A stretch of 6,701 bases of DNA from Rhodospirillaceae bacterium (GCA_003486725.1 DNGD01000146.1:1-6701); one strand, 5' to 3'; shown: positions 1-6,394, counted from the first letter of the stretch. Translations and numbers: made by a program. Notes: a model not told the origin generated them from the letters alone.

Positions 1-2970
1 CGCGATATCGCGCCGCTGCGCGAAAGCGTGGCCATGTTCGTGCGCTTTATCGCCATGGTGTTTGCCGCGCAGCGCCTGTTCCCCAAAGATCATCCGGCCA
101 TGAATGATATGACGCAAAGACTGACGCTGCGTGAGGTGATTGCGACCGCCTATAGCAATGTGACGTTTACGCGCGAAGCGCTGCCCCAGACAATTATGTT
201 CTTCGCCGTCGTCGGCATTCTGGCGTTCTCTGCGCTGTTTGTTGTTTTATTTTTAATGTCCCTGTTTATGGGCACCGCCCATGCGCAAGTGTTTCAAGCC
301 CCGAGCCCAGCAACGGATTGGGGGCTGAACGTTATCGATTATCTTTTTAAGGGAAAAGAAATCACGTTGGGTACAGCAGCCGCAGCACAGCCGGATTGCG
401 GCATGATGACGGCGCTTGGTGCTGCTTTGAGTTTCTATAGTAAGGCCGTTCTCGTTATCGCTGGGCTTCTTCTTCTGTATCATTTGACTTTTATGATTGC
501 CGAGACGGCGCATACGGGTAAGGCAATGGGGAAGGCGAACCAGATTTGGGCGCCGATCCGCTTGGTTCTCGCCATTGGCCTCTTGGTGCCGATTGCTTCG
601 GGCGCTGCTTCACCGACAAGTGGTGCTACAACCTGTAACGTAACCGGTTACAACACGGGGCAATATCTGGCGATGCAGGTGGCCCGTTGGGGCTCGGGTA
701 TGGCCAGTCAAGTGTGGAATATTTTTTCTACAAATCTTAAGCACGGTTCCGTCGGATGTGATCCAAAGTTTCCGAATGCGCCATCATGTACGAAGGGTAT
801 CCCGGATGTATCGGGCGTAGTGAGGGGATTGGCCGAAGCGGCTGCCTGTGAGGCAATACTCTACAAATACATGGGCGATGTAAAGGGTAGTATGGAGGTT
901 ATTCCTGCTTTTGGAAGTCCATACCTTATCACAAGCATAACGGATGTCGTGTTTGGTGATCCCGGAGAACATCTCTTGGGACTAACTGGGGGTGAGTTTT
1001 GGAATTTTAATAGCGGAATCAGTAAAAGGGTATGTGGTGTCGTTGTTGTGCCGTTGCCAGGTGAAACGGTCTATGCCGAGGTTGCGAAAACCCAAGCGGC
1101 TGTGTTTGCAAGGCACGCTGAGGATATCAAGCTTTTTGGTAAAAACTATGGGCTTCAAGCGGTCAAAAGCTCAGGTCTGACAGTCGATCCCGATGCAACA
1201 AGACAAGCCAAATGGGCAGCACTGGTAAAGGCGGTTCAGGATGATCTGACAACGACGATGACGACTGCGCTTGCGACTGCGGATGCAAAATCAAACGAAG
1301 ATTTAGTGAAAGTGTTTGATAAAGCAGGCAATGCCGGATGGCTGATGGCGGGAACATGGTTTGGCGCACTTTCTCGGTTTCACTCGTATCGTGTTGATTC
1401 AACAAGCAATGCAATGCCCAGTATTAAGAGACCGTCTTTGCTTGAGGATGATGAAGTTGCGGCCATGGGGGGCAGCAAATGGTTTCAAAACAACGACCTT
1501 CAGAGCGTATTTAAGAGCTCCGCAGAGGCCTTGGAAAATTATAATAACACGATGCAACATGCAGAGGATGTAAACCTTACGGCTACAAAGTTGGCCGCAA
1601 CGAGCCTTAAGGAGGCACCGAGTAGTCCAGATTGGCTGGCAATATTTCGTGGTGGAGCCTTGAATGCCGTGTTGTTGTTGGTTGACAAGGCGGGCGCAGC
1701 CATTGGGCTTTGGACAAAAACCGGTGAGCTGGCCATTTCGTTTGGCAGTACCTCCAACCCTCTTGGCGAGCTAGCGGCATTTGGACAAAACTTCATTCAC
1801 ATGACGCAATGGTGTTTCACACTTGTATCTGGTTTATATGTGGTCGCATTGGGGGCAAAAATTTTTGCTGGGGGGGCAATGGTTGGGTTAATAACCAGTG
1901 TGGCATCGTTTTTAATTACCCTCGCCGTCTTTTTCTTCCTGATTGGCTTTGTGATGGCATTTATTGTCCCCTTATATCCGTTCTTCCGTTTCTTCTTCGG
2001 CGCATTAACGTGGTTGATGTCTGTTTTTGAAGCGGTCGTGTCTATGCCTCTTTTTGCTTTGGCACACGTCAATCCGTACGGCGAGGGAATATCGGGGGAT
2101 CAGGCAAAGTATGGCTATGGCGTTTTAACGCAGATTCTGCTGAGGCCTGTTTTAATGGTATTGGGGCTTGTCGCCGGTTTTATATTGTTTAGTGTTGCGC
2201 TGATCTTTTTGAACGAAGCGTTTCTCATTGCGTCAAAGGGAACGGGGTCGTTCAGCGGAAGCACGGCCTTGCTATCAAAATTAATTTACTCGGTAATATA
2301 TGCAGCGATGGTTTTGATTATGGCTAATGAGTGTTTCAGTTTGATCGGCGTTTTTCCGCAGGTTGCGCTTAGCTGGCTTGGAAAATCAACGATAAAAGAA
2401 GAAGGGGTGGATACAAAATTGGTTGGAACTGCGGCTGCTTACCTTTCCCAGCAGGCGGCGTCTGGTTTTGGGGGTTGGGCAAAGAACGTTGGCACTAGCA
2501 TCAAAGGCATGGAGGATCGTAGGCTTGGCCGCGGTGGTGGCGGAGATAACGGTGGTGGTGACGGCGGAGGTCATCTGGAACCTGTCCGAGGCGTTGACGC
2601 AATCAATGAGGATGGCTCGGCAAGGCTCACGACACCAAGCGGTTATGGCGGTGGCGGTTCATTCGGTCCGCCGTCTCTTGATGGTAATGATCGCGACGGT
2701 GTTCCTGATTACTCACAGTCGGAAAGCGATAACCTTGGTTCGCATGGAACACCACTTTCCGGTGGAACAGAACAAGATTCCTTTACGCCTTCCTATTTAC
2801 AGGAGTCGCAGTCTGTGCAGGATCAACAAGGACAGCAGCGGAACATCCCTGCGTTGGGGAGTAGGAGCAGCTCTACCGGTGGGCGCACGACGCGCAGTGG
2901 TGGTGGACGCACTGACGCACAGATTAAAAAAGATATGTCAGATGATACGGGTGGCACCGACAAGGGATAA
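1..2970 (+). CDS. dotA: DotA/TraY-family type IVB secretion membrane protein, 5' end open at window edge
   Basis: Likely inner-membrane component of a Dot/Icm-type (type IVB, IncI-like) secretion or conjugation apparatus. The frame is open from base 1. The first possible starts are GTG at 28 and ATG at 34, and neither has a visible Shine-Dalgarno, so the true start may lie left of the window. Residues below count from the GTG at 28. A first membrane segment at about 56-81 ends in AHA|Q (84-87), like a signal-peptidase site; Legionella DotA is known to be processed. A hydrophobic pair at about 136-190 contains AHTGKAMGKANQIWAPIR, the most recognisable family motif. A long polar, probably periplasmic region follows to about 590, then a cluster of membrane segments (about 592-785) with PLYPFFRFFFGALTW, PLFALAHVNPYGEG and RPVLMVLGLVAG. 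The tail after about 830 is glycine-rich and looks disordered. The length, 980 residues or more, is close to Legionella DotA and longer than plasmid TraY. Family is fairly secure; the symbol is by similarity only. Confidence 0.82.
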   Translation, partial: RDIAPLRESVAMFVRFIAMVFAAQRLFPKDHPAMNDMTQRLTLREVIATAYSNVTFTREALPQTIMFFAVVGILAFSALFVVLFLMSLFMGTAHAQVFQAPSPATDWGLNVIDYLFKGKEITLGTAAAAQPDCGMMTALGAALSFYSKAVLVIAGLLLLYHLTFMIAETAHTGKAMGKANQIWAPIRLVLAIGLLVPIASGAASPTSGATTCNVTGYNTGQYLAMQVARWGSGMASQVWNIFSTNLKHGSVGCDPKFPNAPSCTKGIPDVSGVVRGLAEAAACEAILYKYMGDVKGSMEVIPAFGSPYLITSITDVVFGDPGEHLLGLTGGEFWNFNSGISKRVCGVVVVPLPGETVYAEVAKTQAAVFARHAEDIKLFGKNYGLQAVKSSGLTVDPDATRQAKWAALVKAVQDDLTTTMTTALATADAKSNEDLVKVFDKAGNAGWLMAGTWFGALSRFHSYRVDSTSNAMPSIKRPSLLEDDEVAAMGGSKWFQNNDLQSVFKSSAEALENYNNTMQHAEDVNLTATKLAATSLKEAPSSPDWLAIFRGGALNAVLLLVDKAGAAIGLWTKTGELAISFGSTSNPLGELAAFGQNFIHMTQWCFTLVSGLYVVALGAKIFAGGAMVGLITSVASFLITLAVFFFLIGFVMAFIVPLYPFFRFFFGALTWLMSVFEAVVSMPLFALAHVNPYGEGISGDQAKYGYGVLTQILLRPVLMVLGLVAGFILFSVALIFLNEAFLIASKGTGSFSGSTALLSKLIYSVIYAAMVLIMANECFSLIGVFPQVALSWLGKSTIKEEGVDTKLVGTAAAYLSQQAASGFGGWAKNVGTSIKGMEDRRLGRGGGGDNGGGDGGGHLEPVRGVDAINEDGSARLTTPSGYGGGGSFGPPSLDGNDRDGVPDYSQSESDNLGSHGTPLSGGTEQDSFTPSYLQESQSVQDQQGQQRNIPALGSRSSSTGGRTTRSGGGRTDAQIKKDMSDDTGGTDKG

Positions 2971-2987
2971 GTTAGCCCTTTCCCTTC

Positions 2988-3437
2988 CTACCCAACCCCC
3001 GTAGACCCAAAACCACCTGCGCCGCGGGTGGTGGGGGGCAGGGCGGTGACAACCTCCCACGAAATCCGTGCATAGGCCGCGATGACCATCTGCGCGATGC
3101 GCAGGCCGCGCGTCACGGTGTAGGGCTCGTTGCCTAGATTGGCGAGGATCACTTGCACCTCGCCGCGATAGTCGGCATCGATCGTCCCCGGCGAATTCAA
3201 AACCGTCAGACCGTTTTTCAGCGCGAGGCCGGAGCGCGGGCGCACCTGCGCCTCGTACCCTTCGGGCAGCGCGATGGACAGGCCGGTGGGGATCAGCTTG
3301 CGCTCGCCCACTTGCAGCGTGACGGGCTCGGTGACGGCGGCGCATAAATCCATGCCGGCGGCGTGCTCGGTGGCATAGGCGGGAAGGTCAAGGCCTGCCG
3401 CGTGGGGCAGGGTGGTGATGGCGACGGGCAGGGTCAT
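2988..3437 (-). CDS. dut: Deoxyuridine 5'-triphosphate nucleotidohydrolase (dUTPase)
   Basis: Hydrolyses dUTP to dUMP and pyrophosphate, keeping uracil out of DNA and supplying dUMP for dTMP synthesis; a cytosolic homotrimer in this family. The 149-residue product has all five trimeric-dUTPase motifs in order: AAGMDLCA (26-33), PRSGLA (67-72), [10 protein letters not shown] (84-93, with D87 in the position of the catalytic aspartate), RIAQMVIA (113-120) and the C-terminal lid [10 protein letters not shown] (138-147). The usual length is about 150. I chose the ATG at 3437 because the family begins just before the substrate-pocket strands; upstream in-frame codons run into repeat DNA. The Shine-Dalgarno is weak. 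The gene is convergent with dotA (17 bases apart, no hairpin terminator seen between them) and appears to be transcribed alone. It is visibly richer in GC than the middle of dotA. Confidence 0.96.
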   Translation of the reverse strand: MTLPVAITTLPHAAGLDLPAYATEHAAGMDLCAAVTEPVTLQVGERKLIPTGLSIALPEGYEAQVRPRSGLALKNGLTVLNSPGTIDADYRGEVQVILANLGNEPYTVTRGLRIAQMVIAAYARISWEVVTALPPTTRGAGGFGSTGVG

Positions 3438-3470
3438 GGGGTGGCTCGTTGATTGGGGTTGGGGGAAGGG

Positions 3471-3498
3471 CGGGACTCGGGACTTGGGACTTGGGAAG
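3471..3498. repeat. Short heptamer array, GGGACT orientation (array 1)
   Basis: Three exact-phase units with period 7 (CGGGACT, CGGGACT, TGGGACT at 3471, 3478 and 3485), then a degenerate TGGGAAG. This is the reverse complement of the heptamer in the longer array at 3834-3910. It lies 33 bases upstream of the dut start. The 11-mer GGGAAGAGTTC follows it (3493-3503) and reappears just before array 3. Confidence 0.85.
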
Positions 3499-3585
3499 AG
3501 TTCAGCGTTTCCTATTTCGTCTTCCCGCACGAAGCGTCACAGCGTGACGCGGAGATGCGGGATCCAGTAAAAAGCTCCCTATGTA

Positions 3586-3617
3586 AGTCCGATAGAGCGG
3601 TTTTAGTCGGATAGAGC
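3586..3617. repeat. 13-base direct repeat inside the palindrome pair
   Basis: AGTCCGATAGAGC at 3586-3598 recurs as AGTCGGATAGAGC at 3605-3617, with one mismatch and a 19-base period. It occupies the spacer between the two REP-like arms. No function can be read from it. Confidence 0.6.
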
Positions 3618-3628
3618 AGAGATTTCAA

Positions 3629-3664
3629 CCTGCCTGTGCTGCTTCGCAGCTTCGGCAAGGCAGG
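3629..3664. repeat. Nested hairpin in the spacer of the palindrome pair
   Basis: The outer stem CCTGCC/GGCAGG (3629-3634/3659-3664) encloses the perfect hairpin GCTGC TTC GCAGC (3638-3650). The inner 13 bases are the exact reverse complement of the inner hairpin of repeat copy C (6627-6639), which suggests the two are related. Confidence 0.6.
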
Positions 3665-3682
3665 CTGGATCCCGCATCTTCG

Positions 3683-3713
3683 TCCGCCTTCGCTCTGCGA
3701 GCTACGGCGTGAC
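3683..3713 (+). repeat. CGCC-TTC/TAC-GGCG hairpin repeat, copy A
   Basis: Outer stem CGCC (3685-3688) with GGCG (3706-3709), invariant internal-loop bases TTC (3689-3691) and TAC (3703-3705), and inner stem GCTC/GAGC (3692-3695/3699-3702) closing on TGC. It is followed by TGAC where copies B and C have CGAC. It forms the inner hairpin of the right arm of the palindrome pair. Confidence 0.8.
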
Positions 3714-3717
3714 TTCG

Positions 3718-3750
3718 TGCGGGAAGACGATGAGGGGTGCGGGAAGACGA
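3718..3750. repeat. 13-base direct repeat at the right end of the palindrome pair
   Basis: TGCGGGAAGACGA occurs at 3718-3730 and again at 3738-3750, 20 bases apart. The first copy is the outer part of the right REP-like arm. The second lies just outside it and could be a partial duplication of the arm tip. Confidence 0.7.
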
Positions 3751-3769
3751 GTGGGGGTAAGGAAGATGG

Positions 3770-3813
3770 ATTGCCGCGCTGCGCCGTCACGGTTGTGACG
3801 GCTTGCTCGCAAT
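3770..3813. repeat. Separate palindromic element of the ATTGC...GCAAT type
   Basis: The perfect hairpin GCCGTCAC GGTT GTGACGGC (3783-3802) sits inside a short outer stem ATTGC/GCAAT (3770-3774/3809-3813) and is followed by GACGGG. Elements beginning GATTGCCGCGC and ending GCTCGCAATGACG are a familiar intergenic repeat type in proteobacterial genomes; assigning this copy to them is from memory. No T-run follows on either strand, so it is not a terminator. Confidence 0.65.
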
Positions 3814-3833
3814 GACGGGATATATATTTCCCC

Positions 3834-3910
3834 AGTCCCCAGTCCCTAGTCCCCAGTCCCCAGTCCCCAGTCCCTAGTCCCTAGTCCCTAGTCCCGAGTC
3901 CCTAGTCCCT
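3834..3910. repeat. Eleven-copy heptamer array AGTCCCY (array 2)
   Basis: Eleven units in perfect 7-base phase, with AGT at 3834, 3841, 3848, 3855, 3862, 3869, 3876, 3883, 3890, 3897 and 3904. The first six bases, AGTCCC, are invariant. The seventh is C in four units, T in six and G in one. Unit-T to unit-A junctions create five CTAG tetramers. There are no spacers, so it is a microsatellite-like tandem array and not a CRISPR. Its last two bases form part of the stop codon of the gene ending at 3909. Confidence 0.95.
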
Positions 3911-5021
3911 AATATTTGCATTCCACTTGGCCGTCGCCATTGTACTGGATGGTGATGGAAGAGGGAATGCGGCCAGAGGCGGCATCGATCGCGCAGGAAG
4001 GCTCGCCCATCAGCTGGACCGAATATTTATCCGCCGTTTGCGTGATCGCCATGCCTTTTTGCGGCAGAACCGTCGGCTTGTGGCAGACCGCCCGCGCGCG
4101 CAGTTTAATGCTGGTCAACGCGCCGCTGTATTTAATCATCGCGCTTTGCCCCGACATGATGCGCGCGGCATAGGGCACCTCGGGCTTTGTCGTCTCCAGC
4201 GTGGGGTCAAGTCGCAGCTGGCAGTTTTCGGGGATCGTCTTGCGGTTGTACCCCAAGGCGGTGGTGAGCAAATTCGTGTCCTCGACGCCCCATGTGTAAT
4301 TGTTGCTGACGGCGACGGACAGGCTTTCCTTCATGTCCTTGCTTTCGACTGATGGCAGCGCGTATTCGCTGAGGATCATCGGCGCCTTTTGTCTCTTCTT
4401 TGCCTCTTCCTCATGCATGTTTTTGATCACCAGTTCCATTCTCGAGGGAACGTGATTTTTAGCGGATGATCGTCCTGCTAGTGTTTCCGCCATGGTCTGC
4501 AAATCTGTTTTCGAGGCTGGTGCTACGGTGCCGCCCGGCGTGATTGCCAGCGATCCCGTTTCTTTGCGTGCTTCGACTTGCGCAACAATTTCCTCACGGG
4601 ACGGAAGTTTGAGGGCGTTATTTTTCAGGATTTCCTGAACGTCGGGTCTGGCCATCGTTTCGTTCACGATCGCCTCGGATTGTTCCGTCGTCATAGCCGG
4701 CATGGCAGGTATTGCAGCGTCTGGCGCAGGGACGACTTGGGGCTGGGGTGATGTTGTCGTCGTCGTTGCTGGCGTAATGATGCGACCCGATCCCGACGTT
4801 TTGGGGATGATCTTCACTTGCGACGTGTTCGGCAGTGCCGACGAGACCGGTTGCTCTGGTGACGGCGGCGGCAGGATTCCAAGATTGGGCGCATCGCTGG
4901 TGCCGCTGGTGATGTCCGTATTGTCATCGGGAAGGAGAACGGAACGCGCCGAAGCGGGCGGGGCGAGCATTGCGGCGGTGGCTGTCAAAAATGCGAAGAA
5001 AGCGAAAGGCAACAAGCGCAT
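3909..5021 (-). CDS. Secreted periplasmic or envelope protein of unknown function, four conserved-looking cysteines
   Basis: I do not recognise the family. The product is 370 residues from the ATG at 5021, which has a good Shine-Dalgarno (GGAG, 6 bases upstream) and begins a classic signal peptide: MR, a hydrophobic core of about residues 4-20, then PPASA|RS with likely cleavage after 25. An in-frame ATG at 5174 would bury the signal peptide 51 residues inside and has no clear ribosome site, so I rejected it. Residues about 28-112 are rich in Pro, Thr and Ser and probably disordered. Residues about 112-215 are charged and likely helical. Residues about 216-370 look like a compact beta-rich domain with cysteines at 267, 313, 343 and 368, which could form two disulfides in the periplasm. 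No lipobox is present. A role with the neighbouring secretion component is possible but unproven. The TAG stop lies at the edge of the heptamer array. Confidence 0.85.
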   Translation of the reverse strand: MRLLPFAFFAFLTATAAMLAPPASARSVLLPDDNTDITSGTSDAPNLGILPPPSPEQPVSSALPNTSQVKIIPKTSGSGRIITPATTTTTSPQPQVVPAPDAAIPAMPAMTTEQSEAIVNETMARPDVQEILKNNALKLPSREEIVAQVEARKETGSLAITPGGTVAPASKTDLQTMAETLAGRSSAKNHVPSRMELVIKNMHEEEAKKRQKAPMILSEYALPSVESKDMKESLSVAVSNNYTWGVEDTNLLTTALGYNRKTIPENCQLRLDPTLETTKPEVPYAARIMSGQSAMIKYSGALTSIKLRARAVCHKPTVLPQKGMAITQTADKYSVQLMGEPSCAIDAASGRIPSSITIQYNGDGQVECKY

Positions 5022-5027
5022 TGAAGG

Positions 5028-5031
5028 CTCC
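5028..5031 (-). promoter_or_regulatory. Ribosome binding site that fixes the start of the secreted-protein gene
   Basis: CTCC on the plus strand reads GGAG on the coding strand, 6 bases before the ATG at 5021. It supports the start that exposes the signal peptide and argues against the longer frame from 5174. Confidence 0.75.
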
Positions 5032-5150
5032 AGAAAAAGGGGAATGACAAAAACAGTATTAGGATAAAACAGGGGCTTCGTCACGAATTCAGTTTTGAGT
5101 CGTTTTGTTGCGGTGCGGCATCGAATCTTGGGGCGGCGTTCAAATAACCC

Positions 5151-5179
5151 TCGACTTTTACAGTTATTATCCATATGAT
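5151..5179 (+). promoter_or_regulatory. Candidate sigma-70-type promoter for the 5222 gene
   Basis: TCGACT (5151-5156) and TATGAT (5174-5179) are separated by exactly 17 bases, matching 4 of 6 and 5 of 6 consensus positions. Transcription would start near 5186, giving a 5' leader of about 36 bases. It lies in the divergent space between the two genes. No comparably good promoter was found on the minus strand for the secreted-protein gene; GTGACG with TAATAC (5079-5084, 5056-5061) is a weak alternative. Confidence 0.45.
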
Positions 5180-5221
5180 CCCTGCATTGTTTCGTATTCG
5201 TTTTTATAAAAAGGGGGTTTT

Positions 5222-6034
5222 ATGACAAAGGGCTACACCCGTTTTACCACACCCATTTCCTCATCCCGCGACCCAAAGCCACCTACCAAAAATAAGCAAT
5301 TAGAGGCCGTTGTTAAGGCTGGCCATCAACAGGCCGCCGCGGCCATTTTCCGTGATTCGGCCTCAGCCTCGACCCCGACCTTTGAAGAAGAAGCGCGCAT
5401 CCATCAGGAAATGCTGGCGCTGGCGCGGCGCGATGCCGTGCGCTCCTTTTATTTCTGGCAGGCGCTGGATTCCACGGCGCTGGCACAGCTTGCGCGGCAA
5501 ATGGCACGGCTGTCCGATTTCGGGCCTGCCGAGCGCTGGCAGCATTCGGGTCGCGTTCTGGAGCCGACGGAAACAGCCGGTGTTTTCCGCGTGCGGGCGA
5601 CGGGCGCTTGCGCTTTGGACGTTTTGGTGGCGGGGGGCGTGATTACGGCCGCCGAACGCGCCGCCGCGCTGCGGTTAAAGAAAGATTTTGTGGCTGCCGG
5701 TCTCGCGCCGCATATCGTCGGGCATTATGACAGCGGCTTTACGTTCTTTACCGTCGATCTGGCGCGCTATCAGCGCAGCGACAAGCAAGAGGCGGCGTAT
5801 ACAAGCTGGCGCGACGCGATTAAAAGCCTGCACGCCATGATCGCCAATGTGATGGTGTCCGTCGTGTGCTGTGATGAAACGCCGCGCGCAGAGCAGCTGC
5901 CGCATTTGCGGATCGGGATGAAAAGATTGTTGGATTATTACCGGCGCGCTGAATTAAACGACAATGTCCACAAGGCTGCCGCGCGGCAGATTGGACGAGG
6001 GAGAGACGCCGCTGGCCGCCGTGTGTTTCATTAG
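5222..6034 (+). CDS. Protein of unknown function, possibly related to DUF6456
   Basis: Unrecognised 270-residue protein, probably cytosolic, with no signal peptide or membrane segment. The start is supported by an A/G-rich Shine-Dalgarno (AAGGGGG, 5211-5217) 4 bases before the ATG. The first 50 or so residues are polar and low in hydrophobics, probably flexible. A helical region rich in Ala, Arg and Glu follows (about 53-98). Residues about 129-240 contain the pattern ALDVLVAGGVITAAERAAAL, RLKKDFVAAGLAP, a repeated WRDAIKSL helix, VVCCDE, and LRIGMKRLLDYY. That order resembles the alphaproteobacterial DUF6456 domain, by recall only. The domain appears to end near 240. The remaining tail (245-270) is read entirely opposite the 3' end of the next gene and may be a recent extension or the result of a frameshift. 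Confidence 0.75.
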   Translation: MTKGYTRFTTPISSSRDPKPPTKNKQLEAVVKAGHQQAAAAIFRDSASASTPTFEEEARIHQEMLALARRDAVRSFYFWQALDSTALAQLARQMARLSDFGPAERWQHSGRVLEPTETAGVFRVRATGACALDVLVAGGVITAAERAAALRLKKDFVAAGLAPHIVGHYDSGFTFFTVDLARYQRSDKQEAAYTSWRDAIKSLHAMIANVMVSVVCCDETPRAEQLPHLRIGMKRLLDYYRRAELNDNVHKAAARQIGRGRDAAGRRVFH

Positions 6035-6196
6035 GGCTTTGCCTTGCTCAACGGTTTGTTGAAGCTGGTCGATGATCGCCTGTGTCGCGCGCGTGCTGCT
6101 TTTCAGCGCAACCATACCGGCGCTGTTTGGCTGCTGCGTCTGGTTCTGCGAGTGGAGCAGTGAGCGCGCTGACATATTTGAAATAGAGTCGACCAT
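5954..6196 (-). CDS. Small protein resembling the YjfB-type putative motility family
   Basis: Eighty residues from an ATG at 6196 with a strong Shine-Dalgarno (GAGG, 5 bases upstream), good evidence that this small frame is translated. The product is polar with no membrane segment. Its layout fits the YjfB-type 'putative motility protein' family: an N-terminal VDSIS..., Gln-rich stretch, a VALKSSTRATQAIIDQL helix (29-45), and a closing short proline/glycine motif NLPRGSLVDIVV (69-80). In that family the helix is followed by a C-terminal G..VD-type end. The family is named for its association with motility genes and its biochemical role is unknown to me. No flagellar gene lies in the window. 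The 3' end overlaps the opposing 5222-6034 gene by 81 bases. The family assignment is tentative; that this is a gene is more secure. Confidence 0.65.
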   Translation of the reverse strand: MVDSISNMSARSLLHSQNQTQQPNSAGMVALKSSTRATQAIIDQLQQTVEQGKALMKHTAASGVSPSSNLPRGSLVDIVV

Positions 6197-6354
6197 GGTG
6201 TCCTCAAACAGTTCTCAACAGAGTGCGGCGCGAGTGGCTCCGCGCCTGATTCACAGATTAACAGATTGCGTGCGATTTCTTTAATAAAATGTTATCGCGA
6301 GTTCCGCATTTGTTGCGATTCAGAAAATAAGTGCGGTGAGATTGCGTTTTTTAC

Positions 6355-6380
6355 TTGACTTTTGAAAAAAACTGTGATAC
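6355..6380 (+). promoter_or_regulatory. Candidate promoter for a downstream RNA
   Basis: TTGACT (6355-6360, five of six -35 consensus positions) is followed 14 bases later by TGATAC (6375-6380). A short spacer of this kind is tolerated by alphaproteobacterial housekeeping promoters. A perfect TATAAT at 6390-6395 also exists but has no -35 at usable distance. Transcription would begin near 6387. Confidence 0.4.
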
Positions 6381-6394
6381 ACGTTCCGGTATAA

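Larger units (their letters stand above)
3518..3729. repeat. Inverted pair of REP-like palindromes (BIME- or MITE-like element)
   Basis: A 212-base element with long imperfect terminal inverted repeats. The outermost 17 bases, CGTCTTCCCGCACGAAG (3518-3534), are matched perfectly by their reverse complement at 3713-3729. An inner 14-base block, GATGCGGGATCCAG (3554-3567), is matched at 3665-3678. Each arm is also a hairpin by itself, with stem TCCCGCA/TGCGGGA at 3523-3529/3556-3562 on the left and 3670-3676/3718-3724 on the right. The arms differ in their inner hairpin: CGTCAC AGC GTGACG (3535-3549) on the left, and the CGCC-TTC...TAC-GGCG hairpin on the right. No open reading frame inside looks like a transposase, so the element would be non-autonomous. 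Confidence 0.8.

Noticed and set aside
2971..2987. Shared terminator between convergent dotA and dut
   Set aside because: The 17-base gap has no inverted repeat or T-run on either strand.
2423..3004. Plus-strand open frame of 193 codons in the tail of dotA
   Set aside because: It is an overlapping alternative frame of the glycine-rich dotA tail; its Arg/Val-rich sequence is typical of such shadows.
3438..3530. N-terminal extension of dUTPase into the upstream repeats
   Set aside because: The extra residues are encoded by the heptamer array and REP arm, and the 149-residue form already matches the family length and all five motifs.
3512..3790. Minus-strand open frame of 92 codons
   Set aside because: It lies wholly in palindromic repeat DNA, is rich in Ser and Arg, and has no ribosome site or recognisable feature.
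3834..3910. CRISPR-like regular repeats
   Set aside because: Units are 7 bases and directly tandem with no spacers, so this is a simple tandem array.
3927..4352. Plus-strand open frame opposite the secreted-protein gene
   Set aside because: It is antisense to a better supported gene, and its Arg/His/Ala-rich composition is typical of reverse-strand readings of GC-rich genes.
5040..5050. Minus-strand TGTCATTCCCC resembling the start of a REP element
   Set aside because: The match covers only about 9 bases and no palindromic partner follows, so chance is enough.
5022..5174. Longer start (ATG at 5174) for the secreted-protein gene
   Set aside because: It would place the signal peptide 51 residues inside the protein and would extend across most of the divergent promoter space; the ATG at 5021 has a good Shine-Dalgarno.
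6253..6268. Tandem 8-mer ACAGATTA/ACAGATTG as a regulator site upstream of the 80-residue gene
   Set aside because: Two short near-copies in AT-rich DNA are weak evidence, and no promoter is clear nearby on the minus strand.
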